This document shows positions 7,167 to 13,330 of a stretch of DNA of 22,500 nucleotides, piece by piece (within the stretch, counting starts at the first letter, position 1; every line of letters starts with the position of its first letter). Location: contig JAVXTH010000022.1 in assembly GCA_036642795.1 (NCBI GenBank), forward strand, positions 1 to 22,500, given 5' to 3'. A program made the position numbers and the translations under genes. This stretch comes from JAVXTH01 sp036642795 (GTDB lineage Bacteria; Bacillota_I; Bacilli_A; Erysipelotrichales; Erysipelotrichaceae). The notes beneath the pieces were generated by a model, which was given only the letters and a program-made list of their open reading frames with translations, made no database searches and was not told the DNA's origin.

Positions 7167-8732
7167 TTATGGTTGTTTTTTTATGTAAGTAAAACGAGGA
7201 ACTTCTTGATGATTGATTTCGACTGTTTCTAAGAACATTTTTAATGGACGAACCCATAAACTATGATCATCATAACACTTTCGATACACTACATAAGGCT
7301 CAAGATTTTCACTGTGAGTCGCAATATCAATAACTTCATATTCATTGCCTTTAAAATGACGATACGTACCTTTTTGAATGGAAGGAGTTTGAACTAATAC
7401 AACGCTTTTCTCATGAAAGGATTTATTTAAGATTAAGGCTTGCTTTCCTGCGATTTGAATGCGAACACTACCATCGACACTTGGATATAAAGTTTGCGTT
7501 AAGCCATCAATTAAAGAATCTCCATCAATATGGATGGTATATGGTTCATTGCTTAGATTTAAGGCAATGTAAACGACTTGTTCATTATAACTACGCTTAA
7601 AGACAAACTGTTCATTGCGCAAGATTACTTGCTCATAAGAGCCATATTGTAAAGCTGGGCAGTGGCTTCTTAATTCACCTAGCTTGATGATTTGCTTGCA
7701 TAACTTATTCTGTTTCATCAATTCAATGCAAGGCCGTATATCTTGATCACTGCCATCATGCTTACAGCCTTTGATGCCCCATTCACTACCATAATAAAGA
7801 GAAGGACAACCAGGCATCGTATACATTAAAGTATAGACATTACTTAAATCAAGGGGATCAATTAAGGTCGATGCCAAACGATTGACATCATGATTATCGA
7901 CAAAGTTATATAAACATAATTGCTTATAAATACCACCTTCACCAAATTGACGATTTAATGAATAACCAATTTCAAAGTAGTTTATCGTATTATGTGAGGA
8001 CCACAAACCTTTGTAGCATTCATAATTGGTAACACTATCTAACATCGTTTCATTTGCCCAGCGATTATAGTCACCATGAATGATTTCACCCATTAACCAA
8101 AAATCACTTTTTTTCGCTTTACAAAATGTTTTTAAAGTACGAAAGAAGTTTTGATCCATACAATCAGCAGCATCAAGACGTAAACCATCGATATGATATT
8201 CATCGATCCACATTTGAATCGCTTTTAATATATGATCGACTACATCGGAATTATTTAAATTTAATTTAACTAATTCATCATAACCTTCCCAAGTATCATA
8301 ATGAAATGGATCTTGAAAAGAATTCGATTCATGAAAACGAATGTTTTCAAACCAATTGCGATAAGGTGAAGCTTCCCCTTTGGCTAATAGATCTTTAAAA
8401 GCCCAAAAATCACGGCCAACATGATTAAAAACACCATCTAAGATAATTCGAATTCCTTGTCCATGGAGTGCATCACAAACATCTTTAAAATCCTCATCAC
8501 TGCCTAAACGAGCATCGATGTGATAATAATCACTTGTGTCATAACCATGGCTTAAAGAGGCATTAACCGGTCCTAGATATAAAGCATTGATATGTAATTC
8601 TTTTAGATGGGGAATCCAATCTTTTATTTTAGAAATACGATGATGAATGGTATCCACCTTTTTTTCTTCACAGCCACAAAAACCAAGTGGATAAATATGA
8701 TAAAAGATTGCTTCATTAATCCAATGATTCAT
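7167..8732 (-). CDS. GH13 alpha-amylase-family glycosidase with C-terminal DUF1653 domain
   Basis: A cytosolic enzyme (no signal peptide) acting on alpha-glucans or maltodextrins; exact substrate unknown. The (beta/alpha)8 barrel shows GH13 region I (DGVFNHVG), the nucleophile in DGLRLDAAD (D187), the acid/base in LMGEI (E216) and the third acid in FVDNHDVNR (D282), so it should be active. A beta-sandwich C-domain covers about 385-440. The last 65 residues match the DUF1653 pattern (GTYRHFKGNEYEVI, then LWVRPLKMF and VPRFTYI), normally a small stand-alone protein. ATG 8732 is chosen because GGGAGG lies 7 bases upstream on the minus strand; an in-frame ATG at 8747 overlaps that site. It is divergent from the acetyltransferase at 8833, with TGTTATAAT (8760-8768, minus) as a likely extended -10. 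Confidence 0.88.
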   Translation of the reverse strand: MNHWINEAIFYHIYPLGFCGCEEKKVDTIHHRISKIKDWIPHLKELHINALYLGPVNASLSHGYDTSDYYHIDARLGSDEDFKDVCDALHGQGIRIILDGVFNHVGRDFWAFKDLLAKGEASPYRNWFENIRFHESNSFQDPFHYDTWEGYDELVKLNLNNSDVVDHILKAIQMWIDEYHIDGLRLDAADCMDQNFFRTLKTFCKAKKSDFWLMGEIIHGDYNRWANETMLDSVTNYECYKGLWSSHNTINYFEIGYSLNRQFGEGGIYKQLCLYNFVDNHDVNRLASTLIDPLDLSNVYTLMYTMPGCPSLYYGSEWGIKGCKHDGSDQDIRPCIELMKQNKLCKQIIKLGELRSHCPALQYGSYEQVILRNEQFVFKRSYNEQVVYIALNLSNEPYTIHIDGDSLIDGLTQTLYPSVDGSVRIQIAGKQALILNKSFHEKSVVLVQTPSIQKGTYRHFKGNEYEVIDIATHSENLEPYVVYRKCYDDHSLWVRPLKMFLETVEINHQEVPRFTYIKKQP

Positions 8733-8759
8733 AAAATTACCTCCCATATAACTATAAGA

Positions 8760-8802
8760 ATTATAACATATTTCTTTTAATCCGATGAATTAATGTTATA
8801 GT
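8760..8802. promoter_or_regulatory. Divergent extended -10 promoters between the amylase and acetyltransferase genes
   Basis: On the minus strand TGTTATAAT (8768-8760) serves the amylase gene. On the plus strand TGTTATAGT (8794-8802) serves the acetyltransferase gene. Neither has a strong -35 box at 16-18 bases, so both depend on the TG extension. The whole gap is 100 bases. Confidence 0.5.
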
Positions 8803-8832
8803 ACAGATAGGAAATAAAAAGGAGAATTTAAA

Positions 8833-9309
8833 ATGGATAACAAATTAACTTTTATGAAAGGAAAAGAAAGCGATATTGAACTTATTTTAAGTTATATTAT
8901 TAAACTTGCGGAATATGAAAAACTAGCCAATGAAGTAGTCGCTACTTCAACTTCTTTAAAAGAATGGTTGTTTGATAAAGAAAAAGCCGAAGTTATGTTT
9001 GCTTTATTAGATGGTCAACCAATTGGAATGGCTTTGTTTTACCATAGCTTTTCAACCTTTTTAGGAAGATCTGGTATTTACTTAGAAGATTTATTTGTTG
9101 ATGTGGAATATCGTGGCCTTGGTTATGGAAAACAGATACTAAAAGAATTAGCAAGAATCACACTAGAGCGAGGTTGTGGTCGTTTGGAATGGGTTTGTAT
9201 TAATTGGAATCAAAGCAGCATTGATTTCTATGAAGCGCAAGGCGCGATTGCTTTAAATGAATGGACGACGTTTCGCATGGATGAAGAAGCACTCAAAAAG
9301 TTTCAATGA
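8833..9309 (+). CDS. GNAT N-acetyltransferase, diamine/spermidine acetyltransferase-like
   Basis: A single acetyl-CoA-dependent GNAT domain of 158 residues. The run YHSFSTFLGRSGIYLEDLFV, the acetyl-CoA loop VEYRGLGYGK and the segment GCGRLEWVCINWNQSSIDFY are characteristic of the SSAT-like diamine acetyltransferase branch, so polyamines or other small amines are the likely substrates. GGAG at 8821-8824 is 8 bases before the ATG. Its stop overlaps that of the convergent acetyltransferase by 7 bases (9303-9309). A weak terminator-like hairpin lies just beyond the stop. Confidence 0.85.
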   Translation: MDNKLTFMKGKESDIELILSYIIKLAEYEKLANEVVATSTSLKEWLFDKEKAEVMFALLDGQPIGMALFYHSFSTFLGRSGIYLEDLFVDVEYRGLGYGKQILKELARITLERGCGRLEWVCINWNQSSIDFYEAQGAIALNEWTTFRMDEEALKKFQ

Positions 9310-9923
9310 GTTCCATATAAAAAGAAAGACATTTCTTTATTTTTAAAAGCAGCTAAGGAAAGCTTTTTTTCTTGATAACGTTTTAATCCTAAATGTTCAT
9401 AAAAACCATAGTTACAAGAACTATCGGTAAATAAATAATATTCATCAATTGCTTCTTGTTTCATATAAGTTTGAACTTTACTAAATAATACTCTACCAAT
9501 CCCAGCTCCTCGATAGCTAGGATCAACCGCAAAGAAGGCAATTTCGCCATTAAAAGGATGGCGACATTGTTGGTATAATTCTTTATTTATGTTTTCAAAA
9601 CCAGAAAACATCTTTAAGACTTTTCGTCCTTCTTTAAAACAAATCATTTTTATAATCGCAAGGATTTGATGGCATTGATGGTGAAAAGAAACACGATGCT
9701 TCTTTTCACTTTTACCCATTATAATACCAATGGGAGGATCTTGATCATAAGCAACACACGTAAAGCTTTGATTACATAAACAACTAGCAAGAAAAACTTT
9801 CGCTAAGGCTTTAGCGGTTTTTTTATTTCCGAATTTATCATAATTCCAAGTTTGGATAATAATGTTTTCTAAAGCATCATAGTCAGCTTTTTTAATCGGT
9901 TCATAAGTGATGGATTGGTTCAT
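9303..9923 (-). CDS. GNAT-family N-acetyltransferase
   Basis: A 206-residue GNAT protein. The N-terminus has a typical strand-helix start (YEPIKKADYDALENII) and the acetyl-CoA site is DPSYRGAGIGRVLF near residues 132-145, followed by YLFTDSSCNYGFYEHLGLKR. Substrate unknown; it is not close to the SSAT-like neighbour. AGGAGG upstream of the ATG supports the start. Its promoter on the minus strand has the 19-base spacer typical of MerR-controlled genes and lies in the 83-base gap shared with the divergent MerR gene, so it is the probable direct target of that regulator. Confidence 0.82.
   Translation of the reverse strand: MNQSITYEPIKKADYDALENIIIQTWNYDKFGNKKTAKALAKVFLASCLCNQSFTCVAYDQDPPIGIIMGKSEKKHRVSFHHQCHQILAIIKMICFKEGRKVLKMFSGFENINKELYQQCRHPFNGEIAFFAVDPSYRGAGIGRVLFSKVQTYMKQEAIDEYYLFTDSSCNYGFYEHLGLKRYQEKKLSLAAFKNKEMSFFLYGTH
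9321..9344 (+). terminator. Weak terminator-like hairpin inside the convergent gene's 3' end
   Basis: AAAGAAA (9321-9327) and TTTCTTT (9332-9338) form a 7-bp AT-rich stem with a 4-base loop, then A and five T. It lies 11 bases after the stop of the SSAT-like gene, within the coding end of the opposite acetyltransferase. Confidence 0.3.
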
Positions 9924-9941
9924 TGTTTTGTCCTCCTAATA

Positions 9942-9970
9942 TTGACATATTTTGTTTCTTAGTATATGTT
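9942..9970 (+). promoter_or_regulatory. Promoter of the MerR-family gene
   Basis: TTGACA (9942-9947), 17 bases, then TATGTT (9965-9970). The predicted start of transcription falls on the dyad at 9977-9989, so a regulator bound there would block this promoter. Confidence 0.5.
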
Positions 9971-9996
9971 AAAGTATACAGTAACTGTAAAGTCAA
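9966..9996 (-). promoter_or_regulatory. MerR-type promoter (19-base spacer) with operator dyad
   Basis: On the minus strand, TTGACT (9996-9991), a spacer of exactly 19 bases and TAACAT (9971-9966) point towards the acetyltransferase at 9923. The spacer contains the perfect dyad TACAGT-A-ACTGTA (plus-strand 9977-9989), within 2 bases of its centre. A long spacer holding a dyad is the hallmark of promoters activated by MerR proteins through DNA distortion. Confidence 0.75.
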
Positions 9997-10006
9997 GGAG
10001 AATTTT

Positions 10007-10810
10007 ATGATTAAAAATGAAATGCAATTCACAACCGGTCAATTTGCGAAGTTACATCATATTAATAAGCGCACCCTTCATTATTATGATTCGATTGGAT
10101 TATTTACACCTGCCATTATAAAAGAAAATGGCTATCGCTATTATACGTATCTACAAAGTACGACCTTAGAGATGATTCTTACAATGCGTGAACTTAATAT
10201 GTCAATTGAAGAGATTGCTACGTATATGAAAGAGCGATCAAGTGATGCTTTTGAGAAGATGATTGATTTAAAGATTCATGATATTGATCAAAATATTAAA
10301 CAGTTAAAAGCAATTCGTACTTTATTAATCAATAAAGGAAAACAATTAGAACAATCTAAATGTGATGAAAATAAGATTGAAATCATCACTTGTAAAGATG
10401 AATATTTATTATTGAGTAAATCAATCAGTGGTACCTACGATGATGAAGATTTTGCCGTCTTTGTGGAACATGCGAATCATCAACGAAAACATCGGATTTT
10501 TAATATGAACTATGGAAGCATGATTTCAGTTGAGAATATTGTAAGTCAAAACTTTGAAGATTATGCTTGTTTCTTCACTAAAATGAATGAAAAAAAACCT
10601 ACCTTGTTTTTAAAAGAAAAAGGTCGCTACCTCCGTGCTTTTTGTAAGGGAAATTGGGATCATATACCAGATACCTACCAACGCATGCTAGAGTTTGCCA
10701 ACCAACATAATTTACATATCAGTGGCTATGCCTTTGAAGAAGGTTTAAATGAAATGGCAATCTCGAATATGGAGGAATATATAACGCAGATCAGCATACG
10801 TTGCGATTAA
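10007..10810 (+). CDS. MerR-family transcriptional regulator with GyrI-like effector domain (BltR/BmrR type)
   Basis: 267 residues. The winged-helix DNA-binding domain covers about 7-75: FTTGQFAKLHHINKRTLHYY followed by GLFTP and NGYRYYTY. A dimerisation coiled coil lies near 80-115. The rest (about 125-267) resembles the GyrI-like/BmrR effector domain that binds amphipathic or cationic compounds. ATG 10007 is chosen: AAGGAG at 9995-10000 is 6 bases upstream and the MerR domain starts directly. The longer frame from 9923 would place the promoter and operator inside the gene. It probably activates the divergent acetyltransferase gene and represses itself. Its stop overlaps that of the antiporter gene (10807-10810). 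Confidence 0.9.
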   Translation: MIKNEMQFTTGQFAKLHHINKRTLHYYDSIGLFTPAIIKENGYRYYTYLQSTTLEMILTMRELNMSIEEIATYMKERSSDAFEKMIDLKIHDIDQNIKQLKAIRTLLINKGKQLEQSKCDENKIEIITCKDEYLLLSKSISGTYDDEDFAVFVEHANHQRKHRIFNMNYGSMISVENIVSQNFEDYACFFTKMNEKKPTLFLKEKGRYLRAFCKGNWDHIPDTYQRMLEFANQHNLHISGYAFEEGLNEMAISNMEEYITQISIRCD

Positions 10811-11985
10811 TCTTTGGTTAATAGTTTTTTATAAGTAGAATCCATCGCGATTGCCCCAAAAGGTGCCGTGATTAAAATCGATACGATGGCGATGCTTAAG
10901 ACTTGTTGACCACAGGCAAGCCCCATTGCTAAAGGGACTCCACCGATGGCTGCTTGAACGGTTGCTTTGGGTGTATAAGCTAACAAGGTAAAAAGTCGTT
11001 CTTTGAAGTTGAGTGGGGTTTTAAAAAGACAACAAGCAACACCTAACATCCGGAAACACAAGGCCCCTAAAACGATCAGGATGGCAACACTACCAACCTT
11101 TAATGCATAACTTAAATCCACACTGGCACCAACTAAAACAAAGAGTAAAATTTCAGAGGCAACCCAGAGTTTATTATACTTTAGGGAAAGTCGCTGGGAT
11201 AAGATGGGATAACGGCCATTGATGGTAATACCAATTGCCATAATTCCTAATAAACCAGAAAGCGGAAGAATGCCTTTTAATTGATTTTCTAATTCAATTA
11301 ATAAAAAGGAAATACTTAAAATAATTAAAATCTTAACTGAATCGCGCATATGAACTTTCTTAAAGAAAGAAACCAGCAATAAGCCACATAATCCTCCAAT
11401 TAAGATACCAGAAATAATTGAAATAGGAATTTGTAAGAAGGAGCGATAAGAAATACTGCCACCACTGGCAAGACTTGTGAAAGCAGTGAATAAGACGATC
11501 ACAAAGACATCATCTACCGATGCTCCCGCTAAGACTAATTGAGGAATGGAATGTTTTCTACCATAGCCTTGGTTCATCAGGTTTAACATTCTAGGCACGA
11601 CCACGGCAGGGGATACCGCAGCGATGACACTACCGATAATAGCGGCATCAATTATGGAAATGTGAAGTAACGGTGGCGCTAATAAAACAACACCGATAAT
11701 CTCAAAACAAGCGGGAACAAAGCACATAAGAATGGCGGGTCTCCCGACTTTTTTTAAATCCGTAAGATTTAGGGATAAGCCTGCTCGGGTTAAGATAATA
11801 ACCAAAGCTAATTGTCGTAAATCCGGGGATATTGCAAGCATAGATGGACTGAGACAATCAAATGCATACGGGCTAAGTAAAATACCAGTAAGAATTAAAC
11901 CAATTAAAGATGGTAGTTTTAACTTAGTGAAAATGACACTCATTAGTAAACCTAATAAAAAGATGAACGCAAGACTTGTTAACAT
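10807..11985 (-). CDS. CPA-family cation/proton antiporter, probably fluoride-induced
   Basis: A 392-residue integral membrane protein of about 11-12 helices with the Na+/H+ exchanger fold (PF00999-like). The charged motif ASVDDVFV within the helix near residue 155 carries the paired aspartates of CPA exchangers, and SAVIAAVSPAVVVPRM is the preceding unwound-helix segment. It ends without a cytosolic nucleotide-binding domain, so it is not KefB/C-like. The ATG at 11985 has AGGAGG about 5 bases upstream. The leader contains a fluoride-type riboswitch and terminator; antiporters of this family are among the gene classes known to be controlled by such riboswitches. The likely role is relief of fluoride stress, but the transported ion cannot be read from the sequence. 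Confidence 0.85.
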   Translation of the reverse strand: MLTSLAFIFLLGLLMSVIFTKLKLPSLIGLILTGILLSPYAFDCLSPSMLAISPDLRQLALVIILTRAGLSLNLTDLKKVGRPAILMCFVPACFEIIGVVLLAPPLLHISIIDAAIIGSVIAAVSPAVVVPRMLNLMNQGYGRKHSIPQLVLAGASVDDVFVIVLFTAFTSLASGGSISYRSFLQIPISIISGILIGGLCGLLLVSFFKKVHMRDSVKILIILSISFLLIELENQLKGILPLSGLLGIMAIGITINGRYPILSQRLSLKYNKLWVASEILLFVLVGASVDLSYALKVGSVAILIVLGALCFRMLGVACCLFKTPLNFKERLFTLLAYTPKATVQAAIGGVPLAMGLACGQQVLSIAIVSILITAPFGAIAMDSTYKKLLTKD

Positions 11986-12002
11986 AATTTCCTCCTGATA
12001 AT

Positions 12003-12048
12003 AAAAAAGCCGATTTCTTCTACGTAAAAAAACGCAGAAGTCATCAGC
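12003..12048 (-). terminator. Regulatory intrinsic terminator in the antiporter leader
   Basis: On the minus strand, GCTGAT (12048-12043) pairs with ATCGGC (12014-12009, one G-T), and after a 2x2 internal loop CTTCTGCGT pairs with ACGTAGAAG (one G-T). Six T (12008-12003) follow at once. The 5' arm consists of the 3' part of the aptamer, including the bases of the predicted pseudoknot, so aptamer folding and termination exclude each other. Confidence 0.75.
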
Positions 12049-12110
12049 ATAAATGCGGTTTAGGTAATAAAACCAAGGGAGAACCTCATTCCCAATGGTT
12101 AAAGATTACC
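12037..12110 (-). ncRNA. Fluoride (crcB-type) riboswitch aptamer
   Basis: On the minus strand the leader has GGGA-ATG-AGGT-TC-TCCC (12093-12077), a linker, then TAAAC, a short hairpin GCATTTATGC and GATGACTTCT. This is the order and sequence of the fluoride riboswitch core (stem with ATG and TTC on its inner side, TAAAC, GC hairpin, TGATGAC). GAGGT (12087-12083) can pair with ACTTC (12041-12037), one G-T, as the expected pseudoknot. An extra stem GGTAAT (12110-12105) / ATTACC (12068-12063) surrounds the first hairpin. Downstream lies a terminator overlapping the 3' part and then a CPA antiporter, a known partner class. Recognised by eye; not checked with a covariance model. Confidence 0.8.
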
Positions 12111-12140
12111 ATAAGGAGGAACATTAAACAAGCATTAATA

Positions 12141-12860
12141 TTATAATTTGATTAAATTCAAGATACAGATAATCAGCAAAGCGGGTAACATATTACCTAC
12201 TTTTAAATTTGTTTTAAAGGCCATATTCACACCAAGCGCAAAAATTAGAATGGAACCGATGAAGGATAAACTAGAAATCATCGTAGGATTCATAATCGGC
12301 GCTAGCGCACTTGCGAATAAAGTAATGCCACCTTGATAAATGCCGAGAGGAATAAGGGCAAACATAACGCCGATTCCAAGGGTGGAAGAAAAGATCAAAG
12401 CGGTGATAAAGTCTAAGGTTGCCTTGATGAAAAGCATACTTGGATCGCCATATAAACCATCTTGTAAGGGACCGACAATCGCCATTGCACCAACACAGGT
12501 AATCAAAGAGGTCGTTACAAAGCCTTCCACAAAATGATCGTTGCCTTTTCCTTTCACTTTTAATTGTAACCATTCACCAAAATGCTGGGTGCGCAGTTCA
12601 ATATCAATCCACTCACCAAGTAGCGAACCTAGAACCAAAGCGATAATCATCATCATAGTGCCCTGTGTTGTTAGGACTTGGTTGTCGATGACAAACATTT
12701 CTTTTAAAGCGCCGGAAATGCCAATAAAGATAACGGCTAAACCAAGCACTTGCATTAATATTTTTTGATACTTCTCTTTTAAACCACCATGAAATAAGAT
12801 ACCAATGGCAGAACCAAGCAGAATACTCCCCATATTTACTAATGTACCAATTCCAATCAT
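12141..12860 (-). CDS. DUF554-family membrane protein
   Basis: About 239 residues with six or seven hydrophobic helices. The start MIGIGTLVNMGSILLGSAIG and the glycine-rich core (ALVLGSLLGEWIDIE, later GDPSMLFIKATLDFITA) fit the DUF554 family (PF04474, YqgA-like) of inner-membrane proteins whose function is not settled. I prefer ATG 12860 because family members begin with this motif; an in-frame ATG at 12875 would add five residues and neither start has a strong ribosome binding site. It lies upstream of the riboswitch on the same strand, with no terminator seen after its stop, so its transcripts would run into the riboswitch. Confidence 0.85.
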   Translation of the reverse strand: MIGIGTLVNMGSILLGSAIGILFHGGLKEKYQKILMQVLGLAVIFIGISGALKEMFVIDNQVLTTQGTMMMIIALVLGSLLGEWIDIELRTQHFGEWLQLKVKGKGNDHFVEGFVTTSLITCVGAMAIVGPLQDGLYGDPSMLFIKATLDFITALIFSSTLGIGVMFALIPLGIYQGGITLFASALAPIMNPTMISSLSFIGSILIFALGVNMAFKTNLKVGNMLPALLIICILNLIKL

Positions 12861-12933
12861 AATCACACATCCCAACTATATTTACTTTCTATATCATAAT
12901 GCAAATTGCGTTTAAATTCTAGTGTAGATTTAT

Positions 12934-12962
12934 TTGTTTCGCATGATTTACCTATTCATTAT
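12934..12962 (+). promoter_or_regulatory. Possible promoter of the DUF11 cassette
   Basis: TTGTTT (12934-12939), a 17-base spacer and CATTAT (12957-12962). Transcription would start near 12969 and include the inverted repeat at 12985-13017. Both boxes deviate from consensus; the rest of the gap from 12861 to 13036 shows nothing else clear. Confidence 0.35.
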
Positions 12963-12984
12963 GAAATCAAATACATAAAATGGA

Positions 12985-13017
12985 TTGAATAAAGAATGTT
13001 CCTTATTGTTTATTCAA
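12985..13017 (+). repeat. 9-bp inverted repeat in the leader of the DUF11 cassette
   Basis: TTGAATAAA (12985-12993) and TTTATTCAA (13009-13017) are perfect complements 15 bases apart. The right arm ends 5 bases before the AGGAGG ribosome binding site (13023-13028). No T-run follows, so this is not an ordinary terminator. Confidence 0.5.
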
Positions 13018-13036
13018 CTGAGAGGAGGAAACTTAT

Positions 13037-13315
13037 ATGAGTATGCCTGTTATTAAACCGGGAAGTATCACACGAGGTGAATCGATTGGGGATATTTTAG
13101 AATCGATTGCAAATCAAGAATCAGGAATTTCGCATATCTTAAATGCAGAAAGTGAAAAACTGAATAAAATTATACAATCTCCCAATGTTAGCGCAGAACA
13201 ATTACTTGCTGCTAATAAATCAGTAAAGAATACAGTGGATAGTATTATCAATTTAGAGTTAAATCTTAAAAATAAATTGAGTTTATTTCAAGAAATGATT
13301 TGTCAAACAAATTAG
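13037..13315 (+). CDS. Small helical protein, stand-alone copy of the DUF11 protein's C-terminal module
   Basis: 92 residues, predicted almost wholly alpha-helical after a 15-residue start. Residues about 18-88 align with the last 75 residues of the next gene product: ILESIA with LIESVA, NAESEK with NSEGAK, LLAANKSV with LLCINKSV, DSIINLE with DSLTMLE, and a shared LKxKL near the end. I know this kind of module from the ends of Firmicutes DUF11 and related surface or spore-associated proteins, but no function is established to my knowledge. No signal peptide or membrane helix. AGGAGG is 8 bases before the ATG. Its TAG directly abuts the first ATG of the next frame, so the two genes are one transcription unit. 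Confidence 0.8.
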   Translation: MSMPVIKPGSITRGESIGDILESIANQESGISHILNAESEKLNKIIQSPNVSAEQLLAANKSVKNTVDSIINLELNLKNKLSLFQEMICQTN

Positions 13316-13330
13316 ATGGGAGGGATTCAT

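Noticed and set aside
9923..10006. N-terminal extension of the MerR regulator from the ATG at 9923
   Set aside because: It would put the promoter and operator inside the coding region and has no ribosome binding site; ATG 10007 has AAGGAG at proper distance.
12271..12870. Alternative frames on both strands across the DUF554 gene, considered as a possible frameshifted or overlapping gene
   Set aside because: The DUF554 frame is intact and matches its family from start to end; the others are compositionally odd and lack start signals.
13316..13330. ATG 13316 as start of the DUF11 protein
   Set aside because: The ribosome binding site GGGAGG lies after this ATG and fits the one at 13331.
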